From CF-162 sp963667205 (GTDB lineage: Bacteria > Chloroflexota > Dehalococcoidia > SM23-28-2 > RBG-16-64-32): a stretch of DNA of 64,000 nt. Location of the stretch: positions 1,426,001 to 1,490,000 of the forward strand of contig OY762959.1 in NCBI GenBank assembly GCA_963667205.1. The letters are read 5' to 3'. The notes beneath the pieces are model-generated. The model did not search any database and was not told the origin of the DNA. It worked only from the letters and a program-made list of their open reading frames with translations. The translations under genes and the position numbers were made by a program. Position 1 is the first letter of the stretch, and the number at the start of each line of letters is the position of its first letter. Of the stretch, positions 8,900 through 17,471 are shown piece after piece.

Positions 8900-9655
8900 T
8901 CACGACGCGATCAGCATCGCCAGGCCACCCACGAATATCGAAAGTGAGATAAGCAGGAGCGCCCTCTCATCTGTAGCGGTTGCCCAGCGACGGTCGATCT
9001 CTTCCACGGCCCCGTCGTTGTGATACACAGTGCCTTCGATGCTGCGCGCCCTCCGCCTCAGGCCACGAACGCGGGTGCTGAGCGAGCGTTGCGCCAGGCT
9101 GAGCGTGAACGCCATAGCTGCTCCGAGCGCGGCGGCGACGCCCAACCGCTCGGCGGTTACGAAGTAGGCTGTGACCAGCGGCAACGAGCCCCAGGAGAGG
9201 GCGAACCAAACGTCGGAGTGGAACCACCCTCCAAACCACTCCAGGTTGTAGGCGAGCGCGATGAACAGTCCGAAGGCAACGAACGCTGCCAGCCACGGCG
9301 AGACCTCCACCGCGCCTAAGACGCCGATCAGCGCCGCTCCCCCCAGGCCGAGACCGGCCAGGACCACGAGAACCGTTGGTGAGACCCGGGTGCCCAGCGG
9401 CCGACCCTGCAGCTCATCGAGAGCGTGAGCGGCCACTCCAACAGCAAGGAAGAAGGCAACGAGAGTCGCCGCCAGACGATCATAGTGATGCGCGCCCGCG
9501 AGCGCCGCTCCCCAGATGATGTAACTCAGATGCCAGAGTGTGTACGGCGGGTGGAGCAGCGTCGCGTAGTCTCGCCAACCGCCCGGTGAGAGCGCATAGA
9601 ACGCCGGGCGCACTGCTGGCGGCGCCTCCGTCCGCGGGGAGAGGCCGGGCTTCAT
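8900..9655 (-). CDS. Polytopic membrane protein, possibly UbiA-like
   Basis: A 251-residue protein with about seven hydrophobic segments. A soluble start is followed by HPPYTLWHLSYIIWGAALAG, then AHALDELQGRPLGT, and later AYNLEWFGGWFHSD. The acidic loop after the second helix and the second one after AYNLEWF recall, loosely, the two Asp-rich loops of UbiA prenyltransferases, but the NDxxDxxxD motif itself is absent. It overlaps the UbiE-like methyltransferase gene by four bases (ATGA), a pairing that would suit quinone or lipid side-chain metabolism. The function stays unassigned. Confidence 0.7.
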   Translation of the reverse strand: MKPGLSPRTEAPPAVRPAFYALSPGGWRDYATLLHPPYTLWHLSYIIWGAALAGAHHYDRLAATLVAFFLAVGVAAHALDELQGRPLGTRVSPTVLVVLAGLGLGGAALIGVLGAVEVSPWLAAFVAFGLFIALAYNLEWFGGWFHSDVWFALSWGSLPLVTAYFVTAERLGVAAALGAAMAFTLSLAQRSLSTRVRGLRRRARSIEGTVYHNDGAVEEIDRRWATATDERALLLISLSIFVGGLAMLIAS

Positions 9656-10359
9656 TGCTTCGTACCCCAGATGACCAGGGCGCCGCCGACCGTCAGTCGG
9701 CGAGACCCAACGTTAGTGAACCCGGCGTCCCTCCAGGCGGACAGAAGCCTGTCCTCCGGCCAACGCTGATAGAATTCGCGAATGTTCGGGCCGAGGAAGG
9801 CGCCGACGCGTTGCCAGTCACGGGAGAAGAGACGTCCTCCCGCCGGCAGAACGACCGCAGTGTAGAACCGCCAGAGTGGATACCAGATGCCGTGTGGCAC
9901 CGCAAAGTCCAGCGACGCCATCCTCCCGCCGGGGCTCAGCAACCGTCCCAGCGCCTTCACTGTGCCTGGTACGTCGTGGACGTAGCGGAGGAGATAGGCG
10001 AACGTGATCGCGTCGAACGACCCATCCTTGAACGGCGGCGCCTCGGCGGCGCACTCGACCAGATCGAGACCAACGCCGGCCCCATCAGCTCGCTCGTGGG
10101 CCCGCGACAGCATCGCCCGGGTAACGTCGGAGGCCACCACCTCGGCGCCGCGCCTGCGAAGATCGAGAGCGATCGCACCGGTTCCAGTCGCCATGTCCAG
10201 GACACGCGCGCCCGGCCTCAACTTGAGCCTCGAGAGAAGAAAGCGATGCCACGCGCGGTAGCGAAAGAGACTGAGGACGGAGGCCGGCGTGTCATAGTTC
10301 CGGGCGATCGGCGAAAACACGCGGCGGGGCAGATCGGGAGCCGAGGGCGAAGGGGTCAT
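9652..10359 (-). CDS. SAM-dependent methyltransferase, UbiE/MenG-like
   Basis: A 235-residue class I methyltransferase. The N-terminus RRVFSPIARNYD matches the VF.xIAxxYD start of UbiE/MenG enzymes. Motif I is VLDMATGTGAIALDL, motif II ASDVTRAML, and FKDGSFDAITFAYLLRYV is the post-I region. UbiE/MenG methylate demethylmenaquinone or its ubiquinone counterpart at the membrane face; whether this copy does so is inferred. The gene starts two bases after the stop of a truncated crotonase remnant and overlaps the membrane protein gene that follows, so it may be the head of a two-gene unit. The C-terminus ends VIWGTKQ, common in this family. Confidence 0.82.
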   Translation of the reverse strand: MTPSPSAPDLPRRVFSPIARNYDTPASVLSLFRYRAWHRFLLSRLKLRPGARVLDMATGTGAIALDLRRRGAEVVASDVTRAMLSRAHERADGAGVGLDLVECAAEAPPFKDGSFDAITFAYLLRYVHDVPGTVKALGRLLSPGGRMASLDFAVPHGIWYPLWRFYTAVVLPAGGRLFSRDWQRVGAFLGPNIREFYQRWPEDRLLSAWRDAGFTNVGSRRLTVGGALVIWGTKQ

Positions 10360-10360
10360 C

Positions 10361-10480
10361 CTACGAGGCCGCCAGGATCGCCCGCGTCAGTTCGCTCGAG
10401 AGGGCGTTTTTCTTCTCCGGCCGGTTCAGCGTGAGAGTCCTCACGTGTCCGGAATCTGTGGTTGCGAGGACTTCCTTCAT
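10361..10480 (-). pseudogene. N-terminal remnant of an enoyl-CoA hydratase/isomerase
   Basis: A 39-residue reading frame MKEVLATTDSGHVRTLTLNRP followed by EKKNALSSELTRAILAAS and a TAG. The LNRPEKKNALSSEL core is the universal N-terminal signature of crotonase-fold enzymes, which are about 260 residues long, so more than 80% is missing. It keeps a good ribosome site (GAGGAG, seven bases before the ATG). The truncated gene runs straight into the UbiE-like gene (two bases between), as if a deletion joined them. It may still act as a translated leader for the methyltransferase. Confidence 0.7.
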
Positions 10481-10719
10481 GACGCTGCTCCTCTCAGAAA
10501 GGCATCCTGAGTGCCTGGGCGTGTACGTGGGATCCGCACCCACGAACCTCACGCTGACTGAGGTCTACGCAACCCAGGAGGGTGGCCGTGTTGCACGGCT
10601 CTCCAGTCATCCCTTCGCTCTGGTAGCCGATCGGCGTTCCCCACTCAGGCGCCCCTTTCGCGATCCTCCGACGCGTGACTGACAGGACAGACGATACTTG
10701 AGGCGCTGTGCGGTCGGGG

Positions 10720-10935
10720 CTACTCGCCGCCTTCGTACTTGAACGAGACTTTCACTCTGGCGCGGTAGGCCAGCACTTTTCCGTCATCGAGTTGCATGTC
10801 CAGCTCGACGACCTCAGCGATACGGAGATCCCGCAGGGAACCCGACGCCTTTTGGACGGCTGCTGAGGCCGCCTTTTCCCACGAGTCGCTGCTCGTGCCC
10901 ACCAGTTCGACAATCTTGTAAACGCTCTCCGCCAT
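10720..10935 (-). CDS. Dodecin family flavin-binding protein
   Basis: A 71-residue protein starting MAESVYKIVELVGTSSDSWE and ending RARVKVSFKYEGGE. Length, the VYKxxELVGTS start, the WEKAA helix and the final beta strand match dodecins, small dodecameric shells that bind riboflavin or FMN and buffer free flavin. The ATG at 10935 is preceded by GAGGA at five bases; a longer frame from 11028 has no homologous N-terminus. A flavin store fits a region with many flavin enzymes. It stands alone, with about 240 bases downstream to the crotonase remnant in which I see no gene. Confidence 0.9.
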   Translation of the reverse strand: MAESVYKIVELVGTSSDSWEKAASAAVQKASGSLRDLRIAEVVELDMQLDDGKVLAYRARVKVSFKYEGGE

Positions 10936-11277
10936 CGCGGTCCTCCTCGGGCTGGCGCCGCCGATCGATCGACGACATCGGGTGATCTGGGGCGGACTTA
11001 AGATAGCCGGACAATTGCGGCCCGTCAATGATACGGACCGCGGGCGGGAAGCGCCGCGCCTCCGGCGTCGTGTCTTCGCGCTGAAGCGCGTGCTCGATTC
11101 TGAGTCCAGAGTTCCCCGCGCGCTTCTTCTCGCCGACGGCTACAGGAGTTCGCCGGTTGCTGATCTCGTGCTGCCGTGCCGTTTGTAGGAGGCGATGACG
11201 TTGCGGGGATCGAGGGGATGGCGGACAACCCGGCGGGCTAGCTCTGCGCCGCTCGCCGCAATCGTGCTCCTCCGTCG
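10936..11277. other. Intergenic region between dodecin and aminotransferase
   Basis: 342 bases without a recognisable gene. Short frames exist on both strands, but none shows a family motif or a good ribosome site. It must hold the dodecin promoter. No strong hairpin or repeat is visible. Confidence 0.5.
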
Positions 11278-12588
11278 CTATAGCGCCTCGATCCACGCCC
11301 TCAGCTTTTCGACTCCGGCGAGCATCGGCCCGGCGTGCTTTTCGACAAACGCTTTCTCCGCCTCAGGCGAAGAAGGTGGGCTCGACTGATACTCGGCCAT
11401 AGCCGCCGGGCCGTCGTAGTCGACGGCCGCGATCCGGAAGGTGAGACTCTCCGGCGGCATGATCAACGCTTCTCCCGAGACGGTCGCAATGTGGTGAGGG
11501 TGAGCGAGCAGAGCCTGCGCGACTTCTCTCGATGTGTTCATACCAGCGGAGCTGAGGCGCTCGCGGTTCCCTTCAAAGTCAGCGAAGAAATAGAACGAGC
11601 CTTCAGGTTCAGCGGCGGTGACGCCGGGGAGTTCGACGAAGCGGCTGTGCAGCTCCTTCGTCATGATGCGGTGCATATTGCGCTGGTCGTCGATCTAAGC
11701 TTCGATTTCGGATCCACCATCGGAGGCAGCTATCGCGGCGTTCTGGATCGGCCCCGGGGCGTTCGTGTACGTAGCGGCTCCGACTTTTCGAAAGTTCATG
11801 AGCTGCTCTTCAGAGCACTCCTCGGGCAAGATCGTGAAGCCGAGACGATATCCACCCGAGCCGGCGTGCTTCGACAGCGCGTTGGTGACGAACGTCCGCT
11901 CCGGATAGACCGACGCCATGCTGACGAAACGAGACGCATCGAACGTGATCAAGGAGTAGATCTCGTCAGAGATGACGACGATGCCCTCATCGCGGCAGAC
12001 GTCGGCGATCGCCACAAGCTCGGGCCGTGAGTAGAGGGCGCCGGTGGGGTTGTTCGGGCTGTTGAGGATCAGAATCTTCTGGGCTGCGGGCGATCCGGCC
12101 ACCGCGGCTCTGAGGCCTTCTCCCGTCAAGCGGTAGCCTCCTTCGGCGCGCGTCGGGACTCTGATGACCTCCTTCTTCAGCAGCTGCGCGATGGGGAGGT
12201 AACCCACCCAGGAAGGAGAGGAGAGGATCACCGGACCACTGAGCATGGTCAGTGCCAGGTAGATCGCCCACTTGGAACCCGGCGTGACGACTATGCGCGC
12301 AGGGTCCACATCCAGGCTGAAGTTCCGCTTCCAGTAGCCGGCGATCTCTTTTCGCAGCGGCTCCATCCCTTCAGCCGGGCCGTAGTGCCCCAGTTCGGCT
12401 GAGGCTTTGAGGCGCTCCTGGATGGGAGCCGGCACCGGAAATGGTGAGCCTCCGAAAGCGTAGTGGACGATCGGGTCGTTGCAGCCTTTTTGCTCGCACG
12501 CCATGCGCTGCATCGCCACCATCATCGAGACGGCGAGGTTCTCGGGCATCTCGATGGACGCGATGTTGCTCTCAGTGAGCAGTGGCAT
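11278..12588 (-). pseudogene. Class I/II aminotransferase interrupted by an in-frame amber codon
   Basis: A PLP-dependent aminotransferase of about 436 residues. It starts MPLLTESNIASIEMPENLAV at 12588 behind AGGAGG six bases away. The first part has GHYGPAEGMEPLRKEIAGYW, the substrate/PLP segment NSPNNPTGALYS, the DEIYSLITFD strand and the PLP lysine in NALSKHAGSGGYRLGF. After SDGGSEIEA a TAG at 11695-11697 stops the frame, yet the same frame continues as IDDQRNMHRIMTKELHSRF with a complete small C-terminal domain ending RAWIEAL. Family members usually have a residue such as Tyr here, so one base change from TAC/TAT would explain it. TAG ends other genes in this window, so recoding is unlikely. 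If real, the product lacks about 140 residues and is probably inactive. Confidence 0.85.
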
Positions 12589-12774
12589 TTTGATCCTCCT
12601 TCGTCGCTGCACCTGCAGCCTCGGGCGTCAGTGTCGCATCTTGCGGGCCTTGTTCGGCGCACGGTTCTGAGTATCTGCGTCGGCGAGGGCGTAGCTTCTT
12701 GCCCCTGCGCGAGATGTCAGTGGCAGCCTCCTGGGCCGCGTCCTCATCCGGGACGTCTACCGACGGAGAGCAGG

Positions 12775-13509
12775 TTACCAAATCCGAATCACGTCTGCCT
12801 CGTGAAAGAGGGGCCCGACGTCGAGGCCGAGATTGGGGCCGGCGTAGAGTGACGGCGGGACGCTGATGTCTGCCAGGTAGAGCTCGCCCACCACCCCCCG
12901 CGCTTCTGCCATCCGCAGGCCCTCCTTGGGCAACGCCAGCGTCATCGTCGCCGTTGCGCGGACGGACGGCTCGTGGACAGTGCCGGTCGTCGCGTCGACG
13001 CCGCTCGGCACGTCAAGCGACAGCACCGGGGCCGCCTGGGAGTTGGCGTCGCTGATCAGCGACGCCGCGACGCCGGACGGAGCACCCTTGAGGCTGTAGC
13101 CGATGAGCGCATCGACGATCAGGTCGCTGTCCGGCAGCTCGGTCTCCTCACCAGCGGCGGCCGCCCCGACGCCCATCCGCTCGAGTGTCGAGTGCTGATG
13201 ACGCGGGACCTCGCCGAGCTTTTGTGCCTCGGCCGTCATCAGGACACGGACGGTCGCGCCCCAGTTATGCAGCCGGCGCGCGCACACCAGGCCTCCACCA
13301 CCGTTCCCGCCGGTCCCCGCGAGTATGAGCACGCGCTGACCTCGCGGGTCTCCGTCGAAGAACCGGCTTCGCGCCAGATCCGCCAGGCAGCGGCCGGCGT
13401 TCTCCATCATCTGCAGGAGCGAGATCTCGTAGTCCTCGATCATCGCGCGGTCCACCTCCCGCATCTGCTGCGAGGAGAGGAACGGCGGTTCGCTCTGGGA
13501 AGGCATCAT
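12775..13509 (-). CDS. nnrE: NAD(P)H-hydrate epimerase (YjeF N-terminal domain)
   Basis: A 244-residue single-domain protein that would epimerise damaged NAD(P)H hydrates so that a dehydratase can repair them. It has SQQMREVDRAMIEDYEIS, the Rossmann stretch VLILAGTGGNGGGGLVCARRL, VDALIGYSLKGAPSG and LSLDVPSGVDATTG, all in the family order. In the usual GxGNNGGDGL motif the Asp is Gly here (NGGGGL), which is unusual for an active epimerase. The C-terminal ADP/ATP-dependent dehydratase domain found fused in many bacteria is absent. GGGAG lies eight bases before the chosen ATG-ATG. The gene is single, with 186 bases to the aminotransferase in which I see nothing but its ribosome site. Confidence 0.85.
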   Translation of the reverse strand: MMPSQSEPPFLSSQQMREVDRAMIEDYEISLLQMMENAGRCLADLARSRFFDGDPRGQRVLILAGTGGNGGGGLVCARRLHNWGATVRVLMTAEAQKLGEVPRHQHSTLERMGVGAAAAGEETELPDSDLIVDALIGYSLKGAPSGVAASLISDANSQAAPVLSLDVPSGVDATTGTVHEPSVRATATMTLALPKEGLRMAEARGVVGELYLADISVPPSLYAGPNLGLDVGPLFHEADVIRIW

Positions 13510-13664
13510 GCACAGAACTCCCTTGTCCGGGCCGCGGCGCCTGCCACCCTTCCGCTTCGGCCTGTCGGACGATCCTATCGTTACAGTAAGGCCCTACCTA
13601 CAGAAGCACGGCACCTTCGATGATGCCGAGGGAGTTGCTCATCGGGATGTGCCTGGGAGCGCCT

Positions 13665-15224
13665 TCAGGAAACGCGCCGATCGTGCCCCTGCCAGTACTT
13701 CTCGCTGAGGTCCTTCTTCAGCACCTTGCCGCTGGCGTTGCGCGGGAGCGCCGCGACGAAGTCCACGGAGCGGGGTCGCTTGAAGCCCGCGAGCCGGTCC
13801 TTGCAGAACTCGACGAGGTCTTCGGCGCTGGCGTCCTCGCCCTCGCGGAGCATAACGATCGCGTGCACCGCCTCGCCCCACTTCTCGTCCGGTATGCCGA
13901 TGACCGCGACGTCGGCCACCGCTGGATGCTCGAAGAGGGCGTTCTCAACCTCGCGCGGGTAGACGTTCTCGCCGCCCGACACGATCATGTCCTTCACGCG
14001 GTCCTGGATGAAGAGATAGCCCTCCTCGTCCAGAATTCCGGCATCCCCCGTGTGCATCCAGCCGCCGCGAAGAGCCTCGGCCGAGGCGTCCGGCAGGTTC
14101 CAGTAGCCGCTCATGATCTGGTCGCCGCGCGCGACGATCTCGCCGACGGCGCCCAGCGGCACGGGCTGGTCGTCGTCATCGACGATTCGGAGATCAGTGC
14201 CCGGCAGAGGACGACCTGCCGAGAGGAGAAGCTCGGGCCGGTCCTTCAGCGCCAGCTTGTGGTCGTTGGGGGAGAGGAACGTCAGGGTCGCGGTTGTCTC
14301 CGTCATGCCGTAGCCCTGGGTGAAGTCGCAGCGGAACAGCTCGATCGCTTTGCGCAGCACGTCGGCCGCGATCGGCGAAGCGCCGTAGATGATCGTGTGC
14401 AGCCGCTTGTAATCGCGCTCGCCAACGTCGGGAACCATGACGAGGCACGCCTGGATCATCGCCGGCACCAGCGTCGTGCGGGTGACGCCGCCGTCCGAAA
14501 GCGCGCTCACGACATCGAGGGGAGAGAAGTCCTCGTGGATGACCATCGACGTGCCGGAGCTGATCGATCCGAGCGCCGTCAGCGCACCCGCCGCGTGATA
14601 GAGCGGCACGACGATGAGCGAGTGATCGTCCAGGTGAGTCGGCACGGCGGCCATCTGCTGGAGCATGTTGGCGATAACCGCTGACTGCTGAAGCACGGCG
14701 CCCTTGGGCCGCCCTGTCGTGCCGCTCGTGTACATCTGGTACAGCTCGGCGTCGTTGTCGCTGCGCTCTTCCGGCGCGCTCGCCGGCTGTGCCGCGACCC
14801 ACTCCTTGTAGTCGATCCAGCCTTCGGGGCGCGGGCCATCGAGCGAGACCCAGGTCTCGACGCTGCTCAGCTCGCCGCGCACGGACTCGATCTGTTCGAC
14901 GAGCTCGCCCCGCGCGATCAGGAGCCTGGCGCCGGCGTCGTTGACGATGTAGGCGAGCTCAGGCGGGGCGAGGCGATAGTTGAGGGGCACTGGCACCGCG
15001 CCCGACTTCGATCCGGCGTAGTAGACGAGCGGGTACTCGAGGCAGTTCTTGGCGAGAACGGCGAATCGGTCGCCGCCGCCGAGGCCCGCCGCACCGAGCG
15101 CTCGGGCAAAGCGGTTAGCGTGCGCGCTGGCTTCGCCGTAAGTGAGGCGGCGTTCGCCGAACTCGAGGCAGAGACTGTCCGGCCTCTCCCGTGCGAAGTA
15201 GTCGAGCGAGTCGTGAAGTAGCAT
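13665..15224 (-). CDS. Long-chain-type acyl-CoA synthetase (AMP-forming)
   Basis: A 519-residue ANL ligase. The P-loop MYTSGTTGRPKGA is at about residues 164-176, QGYGMTETTATLTFL follows near 315, GGWMHTGDAGILDEEGY near 395 and the hinge plus A8 motif DRVKDMIVSGGENVYPREVE near 420. The catalytic lysine is in PRNASGKVLKKDL. It activates a fatty or aromatic acid to its CoA thioester, feeding beta-oxidation. The acyl-CoA dehydrogenase gene 91 bases upstream on the same strand fits the next step. It is not closely similar to the oxalate-type ligase at 0.4-1.9 kb. Confidence 0.92.
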   Translation of the reverse strand: MLLHDSLDYFARERPDSLCLEFGERRLTYGEASAHANRFARALGAAGLGGGDRFAVLAKNCLEYPLVYYAGSKSGAVPVPLNYRLAPPELAYIVNDAGARLLIARGELVEQIESVRGELSSVETWVSLDGPRPEGWIDYKEWVAAQPASAPEERSDNDAELYQMYTSGTTGRPKGAVLQQSAVIANMLQQMAAVPTHLDDHSLIVVPLYHAAGALTALGSISSGTSMVIHEDFSPLDVVSALSDGGVTRTTLVPAMIQACLVMVPDVGERDYKRLHTIIYGASPIAADVLRKAIELFRCDFTQGYGMTETTATLTFLSPNDHKLALKDRPELLLSAGRPLPGTDLRIVDDDDQPVPLGAVGEIVARGDQIMSGYWNLPDASAEALRGGWMHTGDAGILDEEGYLFIQDRVKDMIVSGGENVYPREVENALFEHPAVADVAVIGIPDEKWGEAVHAIVMLREGEDASAEDLVEFCKDRLAGFKRPRSVDFVAALPRNASGKVLKKDLSEKYWQGHDRRVS

Positions 15225-15315
15225 GAATCCTCCAGTTGCGAGAGCAGCGCCGAGCGGTCCGGCGCATGGCGAGTGTCCACTCTACCAGCGGCGGGAAGAG
15301 GGCGGCAAGTCGCGT

Positions 15316-16464
15316 CTAGCCGCGCGGCAGACCGAGACCGCGCCGCGCAACAATCTCGCGCTGGACCTCTGAAGTCCCGCCACCGATGGTGTCCTGAACC
15401 ACGGAGAGATACGCATGGGCGATCGCACCTTCCCAGGGAGCGCGGCGATCGCCGCCACACAGCGCCCCATAGGCCCCGAGGAGGGCTACGCCCGTTTGGT
15501 AGAGGTGCTGCGAGAATTCGGTGTTGGCCAGCTTCACCGCGGCCGCCCGAGCACGGTAGTCTACGCCGTCCGAATGCATCTGGACGGCGCTCTGAAGAAG
15601 CAGCCGCGCAATCTCGTACTCGATCCGTAGCTGCGCGAGCTGACGCCTCTGCGCGGCGCCTGCCCGTTCTTTCGCCCAGCGATTCAGCGCCACAAGGGCG
15701 CGCCAGTGGATGGCCGCCCGGTAGGCGGTGATGCGTTCTACGCCGAGGGCAGAGGTGAGGACGGCCCAGCCGTCGTTTTCCCGCCCGAACAGCTCGCTGA
15801 CCGGCACGCGAACGTTGTCGAACGTCACTTCGTTGAATCCGCTCATCCCCAGCAGATTGGCCAGCGGGCGCACCTCCACGCCGGGAGCGTCCATGGGCAA
15901 CATCAGCACGGAGATGCCGGCGTGCTTGGGAGATCCGGCGTCGGTGCGGACTGCCAGCCAGCAGTACTCAGAGGATTCAGCGCCGCTGGTGTAGATCTTT
16001 CGGCCGTTAATCACGTAGTCGTCGCCGTCCCGCACCGCCACCGTCTTCATTGAGGCGAAGTCCGAGCCGGACTCCGGCTCCGTGTAGCCGAGGCAGATCG
16101 CCACCTCGCCTCGTGCGATGGGAGGGAGATAGCGTTTCTTCTGCGACTCGTTGCCAGCTTCCAGAATCAGCGGAGCGACGCTGCATCTGGACGCCGCGTC
16201 GCTCGCCGGGCCCCCGTGGAGCGCTATCTCCTCTTCGATCAGGAACTGCTCCGCGACGGGGCGCCCACCTCCCCCGTATTCGGTAGGCCAGCTCCGGGCG
16301 AGCCAGCCCCTCGCTCCCAGCTTCAACTCGAACTCGCGGGCGGGCATATACCCCGGCGGCATCGGCGCGGGATCCGAGGAGTGGCTGGCACCCAGCTCTC
16401 CCGCCAGGAATTCGCAGACGTCACGGCGCAGGCGCACTTCGTCTGGCGTCGGGCGGAAGTCCAT
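15316..16464 (-). CDS. Acyl-CoA dehydrogenase
   Basis: A 382-residue FAD flavoprotein that oxidises an acyl-CoA to the enoyl-CoA, passing electrons to ETF. It shows the N-terminal helical domain with WLARSWPTEYGGGG, the flavin/substrate loop CLGYTEPESGSDFASMKT, VINGRKIYTSGAE, and the C-terminal TIGGGTSEVQREIVARRGLGLPR. At the position of the usual EGT catalytic glutamate there is GGT, as in many FadE proteins acting on bulky substrates, where the base lies elsewhere in the fold. It precedes the acyl-CoA synthetase gene on the same strand and is likely its partner. Confidence 0.92.
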   Translation of the reverse strand: MDFRPTPDEVRLRRDVCEFLAGELGASHSSDPAPMPPGYMPAREFELKLGARGWLARSWPTEYGGGGRPVAEQFLIEEEIALHGGPASDAASRCSVAPLILEAGNESQKKRYLPPIARGEVAICLGYTEPESGSDFASMKTVAVRDGDDYVINGRKIYTSGAESSEYCWLAVRTDAGSPKHAGISVLMLPMDAPGVEVRPLANLLGMSGFNEVTFDNVRVPVSELFGRENDGWAVLTSALGVERITAYRAAIHWRALVALNRWAKERAGAAQRRQLAQLRIEYEIARLLLQSAVQMHSDGVDYRARAAAVKLANTEFSQHLYQTGVALLGAYGALCGGDRRAPWEGAIAHAYLSVVQDTIGGGTSEVQREIVARRGLGLPRG

Positions 16465-16822
16465 CGGCTCTAGCGTCCCTCGAAGGCCAGATGGTGCTTC
16501 TCCCGGCCATCCTCACGTCCGCAGGCGCGTCCCGTGATAGCCGCTTCGCAGCGAAAGTGAGCCTCGGCATCGACGACCGCTGTCGCGCGCCGCCACATAC
16601 GCTTCGTGAGCCAGGGCGTGCCGTGAGGGGGGTTCATCAGGTAGGGATTGTCCGCCAGAGCGGGGCTATTTTCAACTGCGCCCGCCGATCGTCGGAGCGG
16701 ACGACGCCGAACCGCCCGCCCCCATCTCTTTGACTGCCCTCCCCCAGCGGCGCTATGCTTCCCCTGCTAGGAGGGCCACCCCCACATGAAGCCGCGCATC
16801 GAGTGACGGAGCTTCTTCGGCC
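16465..16822. other. Divergent intergenic region with a possible 55-codon frame
   Basis: 358 bases between the acyl-CoA dehydrogenase (minus) and the GNAT gene (plus). On the minus strand a frame beginning MNPPHGTPWLTKRMWRRATA near 16634 runs to a TAG at 16470-16472, five bases before the dehydrogenase ATG, ending REDGREKHHLAFEGR. Upstream of that ATG the same frame stays open for some 25 codons, which hints at the tail of an older gene. It has no ribosome site and no family I recognise, so I do not call it a gene. The rest should carry promoters for both sides. Confidence 0.4.
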
Positions 16823-17443
16823 ATGACTGTCGCAGCGCTCCCTGTCCGGCTCCCCAGGAGTCAGACGAAGGACGCGGGCCGCGTGCTCGCGAGGGCGTTC
16901 CATGACGACCCCTTCTGGTGCTGGATCCTGCCGGACGAGTCCAGGCGCGCGCGGGTTCTGCCCTGGTTCATGGGAGTCTGGGCCCGCTACTGCAACAGAC
17001 ACGGTGAAGTGTACGCCAGCGGGGACAAGATTGAGGGCGTCGCGGTCTGGCTCCCCCCAGGGAAGTTCCCCCCGAGCCAGGCGGGAACGATGCTGGCGGG
17101 CATGATCCTTGTGCCCCTGAGGTTCGGTCTGGCGAAGCACCGCCTGTTCACGAAGGCCAGCGAATACATGGACCGCTTGCACGCGCGCGACGTACCCGGA
17201 CCGCACTGGTTCTTGGCGACCCTGGGCGTGGACCCGCCCCGACAGAGTCAGGGCCTCGGCAGCGCCCTGCTCCAGCCGGCCCTCACCCAGGCGGATCGCG
17301 ACGGCCTGCCTGCCTATCTTGAGACTCAGAGCGAGAAGAACGTGGCCTTCTACCAGAGGCACGGCTTCGATGTCGTCAAAGAGATCGACCTGCCGGGCGG
17401 TGGCCCGCACATCTGGACGATGAAGCGAGAGCCGGCGGGATAA
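16823..17443 (+). CDS. GNAT family N-acetyltransferase
   Basis: A 206-residue acetyltransferase. The N-terminal RVLARAFHDDPFWCWILPDE and the central region with VAVWLPPGKFPPS are common in GNATs of the antibiotic- or amine-modifying type. The acetyl-CoA binding motif A appears as LGVDPPRQSQGLGSALLQPAL (about residues 133-153), followed by YLETQSEKNVAFYQRHGF, the motif B region. The acceptor is unknown. It is followed after 28 bases by a large PEP-utilising gene on the same strand; both families include drug-inactivating enzymes, so a shared detoxification role is possible. Confidence 0.87.
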   Translation: MTVAALPVRLPRSQTKDAGRVLARAFHDDPFWCWILPDESRRARVLPWFMGVWARYCNRHGEVYASGDKIEGVAVWLPPGKFPPSQAGTMLAGMILVPLRFGLAKHRLFTKASEYMDRLHARDVPGPHWFLATLGVDPPRQSQGLGSALLQPALTQADRDGLPAYLETQSEKNVAFYQRHGFDVVKEIDLPGGGPHIWTMKREPAG

Positions 17444-17471
17444 CCATGGGGCTGCGCCACGGCGACGGCTG

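Noticed and set aside
12572..12781. 69-codon minus-strand frame between NnrE and the aminotransferase
   Set aside because: Low-complexity Arg/Ala-rich product, TTG start overlapping the NnrE stop, overlaps the aminotransferase ribosome site; no homology seen.
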